Origin: Brachypterus glaber
Taxonomy: Eukaryota > Arthropoda > Insecta > Coleoptera > Kateretidae
Reading direction: 5' to 3'
Assembly (NCBI GenBank): GCA_958510825.1
Contig: OY294046.1
Coordinates: 2,914,001 to 2,978,000, forward strand
DNA: 64,000 bases
Position 1 is the first letter of the stretch, and the number at the start of each line of letters is the position of its first letter. Positions 1 to 11,879 of the stretch are shown piece after piece. Under the pieces are notes generated by a model that searched no databases, was not told the origin of the DNA, and worked only from the letters and a program-made list of their open reading frames with translations. A program made the position numbers and the translations under genes.

Positions 1-357
1 AAAAATATGTTTTGGGCGGAGAAATATTTATTTTAGTAGAAACTGTAATAAAATATAAGTGTAAGTTACGAGGTACTCGAAATAACTAGATCTTAGCTTA
101 CCTGTACAGGTAGTTGATAATTATTTTACGTATTGATAAAAAATTATAACAGGCACCTCTGGTACTAGTCACACTAAAATGGCTACTATGGCTGGCAAAC
201 GGCGGAAAGGTTAAAGTCACAAAAAACTTATGATTTTTTGTGATATGTGTACACTCGATATACGTTATTTTAAATAAATTAAGATTTTATACACGTAGCG
301 CCCTCCATTAGTATATTATAAAAATAAATTCAAATTAATTAAAGATTTCTTTTCAGT
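1..357. other. A+T-rich sequence, nothing recognised
   Basis: No open frame of note, RNA gene or repeat shared with the rest of the window was seen here. The stretch ends at a repeat that recurs near 11.4 kb. Confidence 0.4.
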
Positions 358-548
358 ATAATGATTTGAATTCATGATAAGGTGGAAACTACGCAACATC
401 GCTACTAGGTAGCCTGAAAGTCGACTAGCGACATCTACATTTTACACCACAAAGCTGATCGCGTTTCTGTTAGTAAATAAACAAACAAAAAGATGACACA
501 TTCAAAAACATTGGTCTGAAATTACTTCTTGAGGTAAAAGTTCTTTGG
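358..548 (+). repeat. Interspersed repeat, copy 1 of 2
   Basis: About 190 bp starting ATAATGATTTGA and ending TTCTTTGG recur almost unchanged, in the same orientation, at 11371-11562. The shared stretch includes AAGTCGACTAGCGACATC and GATGACAC. No terminal inverted repeat is evident, so the element class is unknown. The next ~50 bp (CTATGCGAGTACTGGAAATTC) have a diverged relative at 31730-31785, so this may be a piece of a longer element. Confidence 0.75.
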
Positions 549-949
549 GTAGAGTCGACGAGGCCTATGCGAGTACTGGAAATTCGCCGAGTACTGCTTA
601 TGGTTTTCCATCCTTACTTTGTAGTTTTCCGAGTACTCGAAACACTATACACTTCCTTTTTATAAGTCTCTTTTATGCAGATTTATTATTATTTAAATTA
701 GCAGCTCTGTGTGGCTGCCACTTGCCGCATCACTTCCGTAATTTATGCTCGTTACTTATTCTACAATGCAGCATTGTATTATTACGATGACGTAATATAA
801 ACAGTGTTAAATTACATGGGTCTGCGACTGTGCAACCTAATGGAAAGGCAAATCCTAACTGTAAAACAGCCTTTTTATGTAATTTTGAAATTGTTCTAAT
901 TCAACTACATACTTATGCCTTCAGAAAATGTGAAGTGGTGGACCACTAA

Positions 950-1475
950 TAGTATATTAAAGAACTAGTTTCATAACATACGTTTTTAGCGCACGAGTAC
1001 AAGATTAGAAAACGAGCCGCTTGCGGCGAGTTTTCTAAAGTAATAGTGCTCTAAAAACGTGTTATGAAACGAGTGCTTTATACATTTTTTTTTATTTTGC
1101 TCTAAAATTTAAAAAACTTATATTTAAATTGATAACTGATTTAGGGATTTTTGTTTTGGATTGGCATTACAGTTTACACTATGTTTAAAATTCTAAGAAC
1201 AAATGATATTTTGATATATTTTACAGTCATCTCTTTTTTTTTTCACTGCAATTAACCAGTCCACAATTTTAAGGCGGTAAAAAATAACCCAAACACAAAA
1301 TTTTTTAAAAAATTAAACTTTAAATCAACATTGACATTTGCACGCAAAACGTCAAGAGATAGGCTTTAGTATGTTGCCAACCTAACAGAAAAAAAAGTAG
1401 AGACCTCTTATGGGCCTATAAGAACACGCAAAAGGCGTGTGATTATGAGCTTATAAGAGTCGCAAAATAGAAAAA
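950..1475 (+). mobile_element. Fold-back element FBC, copy 1
   Basis: Full copy of a ~520-bp family. One end is a long hairpin: TTTCATAACATACGTTTTTA pairs with the later AAAAACGTGTTATGAAACGA, around a core GAGCCGCTTGCGGCGAG. The other end carries the motif GCAAAATAGAAAAA, preceded by a short hairpin with CACGCAAAAGGCGTGTG. It has no coding capacity. Related copies are at 21777, 33141, 38385, 51720, 53391, 55746 and 60834. Confidence 0.85.
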
Positions 1476-2332
1476 TATATATTTCTACTTCTTGTAATTT
1501 TAGCTTTTTAAGTATATTCTAAGTGAGTGAAACGGAGAGGGGGGTTAACTTAGCCTTATACGCGTATGGGGGTGATGGGGAGACGAGGGGGGATGTAAAA
1601 TTTATTGTAAAATTTTATTATCACTAAATGAGTATGTAACCTAATTTTAGTTTTAAATTATCTTGTGTGGGTAAAAAATGGATATTTTTAATTTTAGAGG
1701 TGGGGGGTTGGGGGGTAAGTTTAATATAATAGTTATTTATGGTACTAGTGGGTAAAGTAAGAAAAATTAACCTGCGAGGCGTCAGCCAGGCAGTTTAATT
1801 TTCGAGAGGGCAATATCGGTTTACCTATGAGTGCTATACAAGGTTTTATCCAATAAATAGCTTAGGAATTCATATTTTTATTAACAAATTTAATGACATT
1901 TACAAGAAAATAATTTGACAAGTGACAGTTGAGTGGGTAAAATAAATAATTATCCACTGAATAAAGTAAAAGCCACGCGGGGGGTTAATATTGAGTTTAT
2001 CTATTTAAAATAAAGCTGGTAATTGTCTCATTATCTGTATGTATTGGATAAAATTATATTGTCAGCCGAATTAAGCATGTGTACCAAAATTTAGCTTTCT
2101 AAGTATAGTCTAAGTGGTCGAAAAAGCCTTTGGCAGATTTGCCCCAAACAAACAACAACAAACATTGCAAGTTAAAAGCTTGTAAAAATAATATGAATCT
2201 TCCTCTTATAAAACTTGATTTTCTCTGACAAATTCGTGTCAAACAGATAATTAGTTCTCGAGTTATCGCGTTAACAAAAAACGTGAAATCAAACGGTCCG
2301 TCCGTTTGATTTTTTACAGTTACTCATTGTTT
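1476..2332. other. Intergenic, short local repeats only
   Basis: No gene was recognised. A ~40-bp stretch around 1490-1530 (TAGCTTTTTAAGTATATTCT) resembles 2085-2125. A short perfect hairpin with arms AAATCAAACGG / CCGTTTGATTT lies near 2285-2313. G-rich runs occur at 1540-1720. Confidence 0.4.
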
Positions 2333-3152
2333 TCAGGAATAGTTATTTTCGCTCCTAGTACAGGCAAGTGAATTTTTCTGTGTGAGGTCCATAAACACTA
2401 CCGAAGACAGAAAAAACTTACCTACAAGTAGCGCATTACGTTTTTCTCACTACCAAGGAGTTCAAATCTTATTTTATTATACTCTGTCCAGTTATGCAAG
2501 ATAGTAAGGGACGCGGCCTGTTTTACACCACAGAGCGCATATATAGCATAATTATGCATAAATCGTAGTGTATCAAAAATTTAACAGATGTCTATACTGT
2601 TTTCCTGGAAAGGGCTTATCCAAAGACTCGCATAACAAGCATAGTACATAAGAATGCGATGCCAGGATTGGCTTGATGTGTCGTCATGTATCTTGTAATG
2701 GTTGTTATGTGAGCCTATGGATAGGCCTTAAGTTGTAATTGTAACCTAAAAATTTGACGTTTTCCTTGTGTTCAATATAATTTACGTTTGTACAATATGT
2801 AGAATATGCTAATTTAGTGTGAGTGTATGAAGAATAAACCAAATAAGTACCTTTTTAATACCATACAAAATAACATAAAGTATAACCATTTTTTTATGTA
2901 ACTTTCTCTTCTTTTATTAGCTTTAACGACCGTCAATCATTGTCATAGACAAAAAATGTCACAATATTTTATATGTTAAAAGTTAAGGAGTGTTTAACCA
3001 ATGATGTAGCTTAAAAATCGCGGGAATTTTAAACTACTATCTTGCATAATTGGACGGACTATAATAATATTTTTGACATTTATATGTGTGACAATTCAAG
3101 AATTATTTTTTTTTATAGAATTACTCTGTAAAATTAAAAATAGTAGTCTTGT
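2333..3152 (+). pseudogene. Remnant of unidentified gene, split by a MITE
   Basis: Positions 2333-2479 and 3062-3152 together match, in opposite orientation, the stretch 62545-62806 at the far end of the window. Shared words include GTGAATTTTTCTGTGTGAGG, GTAGCGCATTACG and ATGTGTGACAATTCAAG. Relative to that copy this one lacks ~31 bp between two GAGGTC words, which looks like a slippage deletion, and it is interrupted by a 582-bp MITE. After about 3152 the two copies diverge. Function is unknown. Confidence 0.6.
2480..3061 (+). mobile_element. TA-flanked MITE (family TAB), copy 1
   Basis: Terminal inverted repeats TACTCTGTCCAGTTATGCAA and (inverted) TAGTCCGTCCAATTATGCAA bound 582 bp. Comparison with the paralogous uninterrupted sequence at ~62640 shows that removing exactly 2480-3061 plus one TA restores that sequence, so the target duplication is TA, as for Tc1/mariner-type transposition. 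The middle holds a palindromic segment around CGCATAACAAGCATAGTAC. Other copies are at 9266-9735 and 24124-24555. Confidence 0.85.
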
Positions 3153-3341
3153 GTCTAAATGTCCCCCTGCGGTAAGTGTCGGACACTTTATGTCCTTGCC
3201 GGGTAAATCATTTTTTTTTTTGTCTTTAGTTACGGTTTTGTTTGTATTAATTTCATCTATCACTAAGTGTGCTCGATATAGTACTTTACATTACTGTCGA
3301 CTTTTTGATTAAGTAATGTCAACTTACCTACTTGGTAGTGA

Positions 3342-3766
3342 GAAATAGTTATTTATAATACAAGGGAGAAAAGTTAAGTTTTTCGATTGAGTAGGTTTTT
3401 AGAAGCCGAGGGCCGGCCGACAGGGCCGGCCCGAGGGTAATAAACCTACGAAATCGAAATTTAACTTTTTACCAGTGTATTATACAATATTTTTTATTCG
3501 ATTGTTACTAATTATAATAAATTATTAAAATATACTTAATTTAAAATTTCAAAAAATATTTCTTTTTCCTGTCTTATTACTTATCTAGTTATACATGAAA
3601 AATTGCTATCCAATCAAATCGCTAAAAAAACAATTGAATCGTTTCTTTTGCGTGCGGTTTCAAACTAAAAAACCTACAGCTTGGTGATTATTTTCTGTTA
3701 AAATGTGTCTGTTATGAAAATAATAATACTTCCAAAACTGTTCTATGAATATTATAAATATTGAAA
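3342..3766 (+). mobile_element. Hairpin-ended repeat (family H), copy 1
   Basis: About 425 bp recur in the same orientation at 6228-6649. Near the left end is a strong G+C hairpin, GAGGGCCGGCC-gacag-GGCCGGCCCGAGGG. It sits inside a wider inverted repeat formed by TTTTCGATTGAGTAGG and its counterpart CCTACGAAATCGAAA. The rest is A+T-rich and non-coding. Confidence 0.8.
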
Positions 3767-3780
3767 TTGAAAGAAATGCA

Positions 3781-4281
3781 AGGGACTAAAACAGCCACGT
3801 TTAGTCCTGAGGTATATACACTATTTTTTGCAGGACCAAACATAATTTAGGTTGGTAGATAAAATTAAAATTAAAAACCACGCGTCTAAAATCGGTTATT
3901 TTATTTTCGTAATTTAATCCAGATGCCTGTAAATTGCGAAAAGTCAGTTTCACGGCTATCGCGATTTCAATTGTTTTTTAATATAGTTGACACGAACGTC
4001 AAAAAAATGGACGAAGATAATAAATTTTAAGTTATGTATAAATTGTTATAACAATGTTATTTTTAAAGGTTTTCTTTGTTAAAATCAAATTGGTTTGAAT
4101 CGCTAATTTATTACAAAACACCACCAAACCTAATTTTTGAACCAGCAAAGCACATAGTAAGTATAATATTTTAATATTATCAAGGTTGCCGTGTTTTTTT
4201 TCCCTTGGGAGAAAAACGACAAGTTTAGTCCCGAAAATGAAAGCGTAAAATTAGGTTTTAGTCTTGGTCGTGCAAAAAACA
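3781..4281 (+). mobile_element. Repeat family I, copy 1 of 2
   Basis: About 500 bp match 61744-62248 in the same orientation. It begins with a small palindrome (GGGACTAAAACAGCC ... TTTAGTCC) and ends GTCTTGGTCGTGCAAAAAA. GACTAAA/TTTAGTC words recur near both ends in inverted form, suggesting a non-autonomous DNA element. No coding capacity was seen. Confidence 0.75.
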
Positions 4282-4615
4282 TATTTGTATCCTAGAATTT
4301 TTATTTTAGGACGTTTTTTGGCGATTTTGGGAAATTCACAACTACCGTATTTTACTCTTCTTCTACCGCTGCGAAGAGCAGAATAAGCATCTGCATAAGT
4401 GAGCTAAAACAATTTCTTTTTTGCATCTAATTATTTAAATTATCGCGCATACTTTTACTACAATAACTACGATTACATTGAAATTATAGCTTATGCATGA
4501 GAAAATATAACAAGCCGTGAAGATATGCAATAATTAATGCTGCGCATTCCATAGTATACTCTCCACAGTGGATTGTATATTGCGTGTTCACTCAATATAC
4601 AACCCAAAATATAAT

Positions 4616-5240
4616 TTTTCTACGACTGCTTTAGAATTTAAGCAAATATACTTTTCAAACACAGAATGAATCCATTCTAGCTCCAGATAAGGTATGAATA
4701 TTCCGTATTAAGTGTTAGAATGAGCACATGTAGTGCCATCTCTTTATAAAAGTAAAGAAAACTGTAGCATGAAATATTGAATAATTTAATGCAATTTAAA
4801 GTTTTGCGTTACAATTACATAAAGTTTATTAGTTTTTTCTTAATATTTGACCAGTTTTTTTATCAATTTAGTTCAAAAAATTAAAACTGCTCCATCTATT
4901 GTTAATATTTAAACCTGATATATGTCACAACAATCTAACATAACCTTTAATTTTTGCATTATAATTTGTAAATATCTGCTAAAATTAAATAAAAATCTTT
5001 TTTAAGTACTGATTTAATAAAAATTATTAAATAACATTAATTGCATTATTTAAAAATATGTGTTTTTGTTGCATTTACAATGTCGAGTCACAAAAAACAT
5101 TGTTTTTAACCTTGTCCGCAGTTTAAAAGCCATACAGTGTTTTCATATTTGCAGTCGAAGAAAAAGTATAGTCTACAACACGTATGGAAATAGTCCATTG
5201 CGCGCTCGCGGGACCGTCATACTCGCCTGCCGGCTCGCAT
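4616..5240 (+). repeat. Long repeat (family S), copy 1, cut by the gap
   Basis: This stretch is the inverted counterpart of 28848-29495. Shared words include TTTCTACGACTG, TGTCGAGTCACAAAAAACAT and ACAACACGTATGGAA. Here it runs into the N gap, so its end near the GCGCGCTCGCGGG motif is missing. In the other copy that end forms a hairpin. Confidence 0.75.
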
Positions 5241-5440
5241 NNNNNNNNNNNNNNNNNNNNNNNNNNNNNNNNNNNNNNNNNNNNNNNNNNNNNNNNNNNN
5301 NNNNNNNNNNNNNNNNNNNNNNNNNNNNNNNNNNNNNNNNNNNNNNNNNNNNNNNNNNNNNNNNNNNNNNNNNNNNNNNNNNNNNNNNNNNNNNNNNNNN
5401 NNNNNNNNNNNNNNNNNNNNNNNNNNNNNNNNNNNNNNNN
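5241..5440. other. Assembly gap (200 N)
   Basis: Exactly 200 consecutive N. Open frames that cross it are meaningless. The gap falls in the terminal, hairpin-prone part of a repeat, a likely reason for the assembly break. Confidence 0.99.
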
Positions 5441-6227
5441 TTTTTGAGTTGACTGAAAAAATTACAACTTTCAGGAAAATCCTGATATCTCTTAAACCAG
5501 AAGTAAAAAAGTAAAAAAATAAAAAAGAAAATATTCATTAAAACTCGGCAATAAGAAAGACTTTAATAATTTGATAAACAGTTGCAGTGGCGTACCATGC
5601 AAGTCCTAGAAGATGGGTTAAGAAATATAGTTGTACATTATTTGTTGCTGTTAATACGAAAAAAAAAATAATCATTCTTAAAACAAACAAAAGTAGAGAA
5701 TGTTTAAGCTTCAAAACAAAAAAAGAATCAGTCAAATCCATTAATTAGTTTTCGAAATATTTTAATTTAAAAAGTGTCAATTTTTTAGGTGTCCGGAATT
5801 TAATGCGCGGCAGTGTGTAATTTATAATAATCAAAACGTACGTAAGAAAATAAATATCCCGTTTCACCAATTTTTAAATTTTCATTCTGCCTCAAATATT
5901 GTAATATGTAATATATAGTAAGGTGGATGAGCCAACTATTGCCATGTTCCTAATATTGACACCTTGTCTTAAACTTTTTAGTTCGTCCCTCGGTTCGTCC
6001 ACTGTGTAATAGATGGCAGTGCCAGTATATCTGTTATATCAAAAAGATCCCTGTAAATATGATGTATCTGTATCCAGTTGGTAATGCTTTTTCACTATAG
6101 AAACTTGTAAAATCCTGCTGACTGTCGCAAGCTGGGTAGCATCGATTATTGCAGGGAAAAAACGTAATAAGGTAGCCACAAACATGAACTTTCTTGGCCC
6201 ATATTGTGTTTCTCTCAATAAAGAAGC
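5441..6227. other. Intergenic, nothing recognised
   Basis: Between the assembly gap and the second family-H repeat I see no gene, no repeat shared elsewhere in the window, and no convincing splice or coding signal. Confidence 0.4.
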
Positions 6228-6649
6228 GAAATAGTTATTTATAATACAAAAAGTAAAATTTTTCGATTGAGTATGTTTTTAGAAGCCGAGGGCCGGCCGA
6301 CAGGGCCGGCCCGAGGGTAATAAACCTACGAAATCGAAATTTAACTTTTTGCCCATGTATTATACAATATTTTTTATTCGATTGTTACGAATTATAATAA
6401 ATTATTAAAATATACTTAATTTTAAAGTGCAAAAAATATTTCTTTTTACTGTCTTATTACTTATCTAGTTATCCATGACAAATAGCTGTCCAATCAAATC
6501 GCTACAAAAACAATTAAATCGTTTCTTTTGCCTGCGGTTTCATTTTCAAATTAAAAAAGCTATAGCTTGGTGATTAATTTCTGTTAAAATGTGTCTGTTG
6601 TGAAAATAATACTTGTGAAACCGTTCTATGAATATTATAAATATTGAAA
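6228..6649 (+). mobile_element. Hairpin-ended repeat (family H), copy 2
   Basis: Same-orientation copy of 3342-3766 with the same GGCCGGCC hairpin core (GAGGGCCGGCC / GGCCGGCCCGAGGG). Small indels distinguish the two copies, so they are separate insertions and not a collapsed assembly duplicate. Confidence 0.8.
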
Positions 6650-7496
6650 GTTATTTTACAATTAAAATTTTGTGTTTTTAATTTATTTTAGTGGGTGAAT
6701 ACAGATTAATCAGTTGACATATATTTTGAGGTTATGTTATGTAGTTTTTTTATTTTGTATGAAATGATTATAATAACTGTATCTGGTCAAAAAGAACAGT
6801 TAGTTCAAGACCAAAAGTGAACAAAAGGTCATATTTCTTTATAAATATTACAGTAAAGGGTAAGCATCTTCTTTTAAAAAGCTTATAAATAACAAGTTTT
6901 AGTTAGCGAAAAAAAACTTTTTGGCCCTAGGGCCACAAAGTTCAACTTTTCGACCGTAAAACATGAACAAAAAGTGTCTCTTTTAGAATCAATCGAATAA
7001 AACGGTAATTTTTTAAGATTGTTGTCTAGGTATCTGTGTTCCCAATATTGCCATGCGAAGTAGTTGACAACAAAAAATTACAAAAACAAAAAACAAAAAG
7101 TCCAAACGAAGAAATCAGAGAGTTCTGAATCTTGTTTCTGCTTTTTATTCCAAGAGAATCGCCAGGCCAATATGAGATTGTAATCGATACGTATATAAAG
7201 AGTGCGTGGGGCTTACTATAAACGACAAACAGTTACTAAAGTGCCCAAATTGTATCTAAAAACAGCTGAAATTGCTATTGTTTTTAAAATTTTCTTACTT
7301 AATTTTTAACGCTGAATCCAAATTCATAAAAAAAAATTGTTGTATTTTTGTGTCATGCTCCTTTGTTGGTCAGGAGAGCGCTAAATATTCCATCAATCTA
7401 TTTTATAATCGACATATACAGAGTGATATTGGTAGACTGGCAGTTTCGGGCTACTGGCCCTCTTCAGTACCAAGAGTCAACCCTGTACGCTGATCG
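6650..7496. other. Intergenic, nothing recognised
   Basis: A+T-rich. No gene was identified; the open frame at 7272-7493 shows no recognisable domain. Confidence 0.35.
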
Positions 7497-7670
7497 ATCA
7501 TCAGTAGTTTGTTTGGATCTTTAAGAGACAGGCACAGTGCCTATGGCTTTTTTTGTCTAAAATAGAATTAGTTTGAATGGATATTTGGGGAGTGAGTCGT
7601 TGCTCACTGATGCGAGTTGCATCTGTCATGTATTGGCGTTGGGGGCGGGGGAATAAGTGGGAGGGGGACG
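7497..7670 (-). mobile_element. 3'-UTR fragment of the jockey-like retrotransposon
   Basis: Read on the minus strand, this resembles the 3' untranslated part of the element at 35201-35990. Both share a G/C-tract region, the words GATGCAA and CATCAGTGAGCA, the stretch GCCATAGGCACTG, and AAACTACTGATGATC-like ends. It is a dead, short 3' end typical of non-LTR elements truncated during reverse transcription. Confidence 0.6.
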
Positions 7671-7790
7671 TACGCTGATCGAGAAAACATTTTTCGACTT
7701 TATTCACGAAATAAAGTCTTGAGATTGATGTATCCTTGTGCGCCATCTATTGCTAGATGTAGACAACTATTCATTTATTCTTCTAATCCT

Positions 7791-8218
7791 GCACGGAAAA
7801 AAAAAATTATAGCTAGGAGCGCTATAACACACATACCAAGAAAATTATAATCGCTTATTATATAAATACAAGGCTTTCTCTTACAATTATGGCAGTCAGT
7901 GTAAAAATTTATATGAAATACTTTAATTGTTTAGTGAATAATAAAATATAACAAATAGTATGGCATTTATAGCTTAAATAGATTTAATTATTGTCCGTGC
8001 TAATAATTTTTATAATATAATAAAATTTCTGTAAATTTATAATAGTGCCTGTAATAAATATAATCGTGTCTGTAATATATATAATCGTTTCCAATTTATT
8101 TTTAACATTATTAGTTATTGTGTCCCTTATAATCTATAGCTTAAATCACTATAATTTGCCACTGTTACCAAATATCTTATAATGTATAGCGCAGAGCCCA
8201 CTAATTTCTTTCCGTGTG
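7791..8218 (+). mobile_element. MITE with CACACGGAAAG ends (family D), copy 1
   Basis: A 428-bp element bounded by GCACGGAAAAAAAAAATTAT and the inverted end ATTTCTTTCCGTGTG. The imperfect terminal inverted repeat is CACACGGAAAGAAAT. Internal sequence is A+T-rich, with repeated words of the type TTATAATAGTGCCTGTAATA. Near-identical copies lie at 24953-25380 (same strand) and 34622-35048 (opposite strand). Confidence 0.85.
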
Positions 8219-8298
8219 GAGAATTAAATGGTAGCAAGTTGAAAACAACTTGTATGTCTCAAGCACATAGCATTTTAGTTTATTTGTTTCTCATAGCC

Positions 8299-8712
8299 AA
8301 TGGAGATTTCTCCCATTAGATTAGACAGGGACAAAAGTTCTACCCAAAAAGGATAGAAGACATACATACACTCCCACTTCCACCCAACCAAACAAATTCT
8401 GTATTTGTTCTTTGTTGAATAAATACAATATTTACTTGGCCGGGCGAAAAGTGTAACTATATTTATTTTATTAAAGAAATTACTGGCGCCATCTAAATTT
8501 TAGTAGAATTATCTTATTCTACAGATTCACATTAGCTATGTTCGTTCGTGCCGCTCACTGCTACACTTTCCGGCCAACCAAATAAATACTGTATTTGTTG
8601 TATGAAAAACAAATACAGTATTTATTTCGTTGGCTGGAAAGTGTAGCACAAATGAGATAGAGATAGGGTAGACGTCTTTTGTTTCATAATTCTAGTTGTA
8701 GAGAGCTCCATT
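8299..8712 (+). mobile_element. 414-bp repeat (family L), copy 1
   Basis: A 414-bp stretch recurs at exactly the same length at 54940-55353 with few substitutions. It contains a hairpin: TGCTACACTTTCCGGCCAAC pairs with GTTGGCTGGAAAGTGTAGCA, around a second inverted pair AATAAATACTGTATTTG / CAAATACAGTATTTATT. No coding capacity. Confidence 0.85.
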
Positions 8713-9265
8713 AGCTTTAATCACTGTAACTCAATACTTGGAAGATAACAAAACAATATGATCTTTATTATCAATGTGAATTTACCATCAATAACAAAAC
8801 CAACAATACAGATACCGATATCTACAGATATTTATTTATAAATAAATACGTGACTGCACAATAGACATTTCCAAGAACGCGTGCATACACTGATAAAAGT
8901 CCTAGTAAAAACAGCAAAAAAACGTGTTTTGGGGCCGTTAAAAATGACTACAGTTGGAACAGGTTCTAACTAAAACAAAACATTCAGATACAGAAATGTC
9001 TGTCCTAAATGTCTAAAACCATTGAGATATTTAGTCTGTCCAACGAATCACTGGTGTATTCTAAACTTTGCACTGTATACTGCTACTAGCAGTCTGCAAG
9101 TACTAGCACTAGCGGGTGGCCCCAGATTTTTTCTTTTCAAACTCCCTGATTTTTCCTTGACGTTTAATGTTTTTTCAATGCTTCATTTGTTTCTCTTTTC
9201 ACGCACTTTTTTTAATTTCCTTACATATTTTAAATATTTATCGTTGATTTGAATTTTTTAAACTA
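8713..9265. other. Intergenic, nothing recognised
   Basis: No gene was seen. The open frame at 9022-9252 has no recognisable domain and lacks coding-like composition. Confidence 0.35.
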
Positions 9266-9735
9266 TACTCCGTCCAGTTATGCAAGATAGTAAGGGACGC
9301 GGCCCGTTTTACACCACAGAGCGCATAAATAGCATAATTATGCTTAAATCGTAGTGTATCCAAAATTTAACAGATGTCGGTACTGTTTTCCTGGAAAGGG
9401 TCTATCCAAAGACTCGCATAACAAGCATAGTACATAAGAATGCGATTCCAGGATTGGCTTGATGTGTTGTCATGTATCTGGTAATGGTTGTTATGCGAGC
9501 CTTTGGATAGGCCTTAAGTTGTAATTGAAACCTAAAAATTTGACGTTTTCCTAGTGTTCAATATAATTTACGTTTGTACAATATGTAGAATATGCTAATT
9601 TAGTGTGAGTGTATGAAGAATAAACCAAAAAAGTACCTTTTTCAATGCCATACAAAATAACATTCAGTATAACCATTTTTTTATGTAACTTTCTCTTCTT
9701 TTATTAGCTTTAACGACCGTCAATCATTGTCATAG
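9266..9735 (+). mobile_element. TA-flanked MITE (family TAB), copy 2, 3'-truncated
   Basis: Starts TACTCCGTCCAGTTATGCAA after TA and follows copy 1 to CATTGTCATAG at about 9735. The right terminal repeat is missing. Confidence 0.8.
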
Positions 9736-10049
9736 GTGGAAAATAATCAAAATTTGCGTTAATACTTGAACATTCCCAAAGTACTACATTTATAGTAAAA
9801 GGATTTATAGTTGAATCAACCCATGAGATATTTTTCTTTGTGCACAATAGGCATTTCCAAGAACCATTATGGCGTTTTAATGATAGTTTAAGTGGTCTGT
9901 CTTTCTATGAAGCTTCTGGCTTCATTTACCGCACAGTTTTTTCTAGTTTATCTGACAGTTTATCTCACCAGTGCCGGGGATTTTTTAAGGGCGCCATCCA
10001 CAGGCTCGTATAACCATAAACATATAATGTTATAAACATAAACATATAA

Positions 10050-10198
10050 GGGAACGTTCAAGTTTTACGTAACGCAAATTTTGATCATTTTGGACCCCCC
10101 CCCTGTAACGCTATTTTCCTATACCATTAACATGGGCATAACACTCCAAAATAACCCCCACTGCCTATAGGAGCTTTACGTAATACTTGAACGTTCCC
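10050..10198. mobile_element. Harbinger-like palindromic MITE, copy 1
   Basis: 149 bp with terminal inverted repeats GGGAACGTTCAAGT / ACTTGAACGTTCCC, flanked by direct TAA on both sides. A TWA target duplication together with a short palindromic body fits PIF/Harbinger-type MITEs. The second copy is at 31298-31445. Confidence 0.85.
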
Positions 10199-10873
10199 TA
10201 ACCATGTCCGGCCCTGCATATAATATATACATAAAATATTTACTGGTGGTAATTACATATTGAAAAGGGAGTCATTGACACAAACACTGTGCTGGCAATG
10301 AAAAGAAGCTATAGAAATAACAGAATGACTGACAACGGTTAAAAGGAAAAAGGTCAAGTATCTGGGGACCTTGCGTACGAAGAAATAAGAAAAATAGATC
10401 CGTTTTTAAGAATAATTCTTTTTTTTTTGGGTCAGTGTATAACCAAACTAAACCAGGTTTTCCATAATTATTAAACTTTTAAATTCCTTGACTTCTCCAG
10501 GTTTTTACGGACCAAAATCATGAAATTCTCAGAGGCGTACGTGAGAACGGGGGAGACTCCCCACACCCTCTCTTGAAAAGTTGGAAAATCTGGATTATAT
10601 TTTAAAAGTTGGGAAATTGTACTTGAAGAGCTGGTTATTTTGGATTGTAGTTGAGAATTTTAGAGGTGAGTCACCAAAATTTAATTAGTTGAAAAATTTA
10701 ATTATTTGGGAAATTTTTGCCAGGGGTAACGCACTAAAGCTTTTTTTCAGAGGGGAGATAGATTTAGTAGTTGAGAAATTTTGGTAGTCTCCCCCACAAC
10801 AATGTTTCTTCGGCAAGCCCCTAAAAATTTCCCGATTTAAACGTAAATATATGTCAATGATATTTCTTTACAT
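10199..10873. other. Degenerate tandem-like sequence, no gene
   Basis: Around 10560-10800 words such as GTTGAGAAATTT and AGTTGGGAAATT recur at irregular spacing, suggesting a decayed tandem array. Nothing coding was seen. Confidence 0.4.
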
Positions 10874-11008
10874 GTTTGTTTGACCTCGTTTTATTCTACT
10901 TAATTAAGCATCCCCTAAGCCCAGGACTTGTGTGGGCTAGTAGTAGAGGGAACTCACGCTAGCCAGCTTGTTAAGTAGACGCGCTAGCCCGCTCAGTAGA
11001 TCTCCCAC
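10874..11008 (-). mobile_element. tRNA-derived SINE, copy 1, internally deleted
   Basis: Read on the minus strand it begins TGGGAGATCTACTGAGCGGG and runs through GCTAGCGTGAGTTCC. It then joins the family 3' region (CTACTAGCCCACACAAGTCC ... GATGCTTAATTAAGTAG) and a C/A-rich tail. The B-box half and middle are missing, so this is a short deletion derivative of the SINE at 27720 and 51021. Confidence 0.75.
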
Positions 11009-11370
11009 TAAATCAAACATACATTCAAAACAAAGAACTTTTACCTCAAGAAGGAACATGATGAAATCTACCGTATGCTTTGTTTGAAGCGTGAACCAAC
11101 TACGGTGAGGGGCTGATGGGGAGTGACTATTGTTTAGAGGGAAAGAATGTGTAAACTCACAGTCTAATGTCGTAAAATGACTGACAGGGGTACAGTGTTG
11201 CCGATTGGAAACATATACTTTGGATATTTTATTGTAAATTTTAAGAAACATTAGTTCTGTATGAGTTTTATATGAACTAGTAGTTTAATTTTAATAGATT
11301 TAAATATACTATATTATTAAACATAATTATAGTATACACAATAAACTTTTTTACATTTTTAATTTAATTT

Positions 11371-11562
11371 ATAATGATTTGAGTTCATGATAAGGTGGAA
11401 ACTACGCAACATCGCTACTAGGTAGCCAAAAAGTCGACTAGCGACATCTACATTTTACACCACAAAGCTGTATCGCGTTTCTGTTAGTAAATAAACAAAC
11501 AAAAAGATGACACCTTCATAAACATTGGTCTGAAATTACTTCTTGAGGTAAAAATTCTTTGG
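11371..11562 (+). repeat. Interspersed repeat, copy 2 of 2
   Basis: Same-orientation copy of 358-548, differing by a few substitutions and small indels. Confidence 0.75.
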
Positions 11563-11879
11563 AACAGATTTATTTCACAAGAAGTGGCGCCTTTAGATAC
11601 AATTGAATAAAATATAGTAATTAAAACTGAAAACGAAATAATAAAATAATAATTTTTGAATATTTTTTAACTTTCGCAGACTTTTACGCAAAAAGTAGCT
11701 TTTCAGGTTTTCCAGATAATTTAATTACTGGACTTTTTTTAAATAAAAATGCTCTTTGTGAAAAGCAAACATTTTTTTTATTATTTTTTTAATATTTAAC
11801 GTGTTTTTCTTACTCAAGCGTGCCTTTCCTATTAAGCTATTCAGTTTCCACCAACACATGTTTTTCGGGCTTTGCATGC

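Noticed and set aside
545..790. An 81-codon frame near the window start
   Set aside because: It begins at TTG and the translation has no recognisable domain; eukaryotic genes start at ATG.
5060..5538. Open frames on both strands crossing 5241-5440
   Set aside because: They run through 200 N and have no sequence basis.
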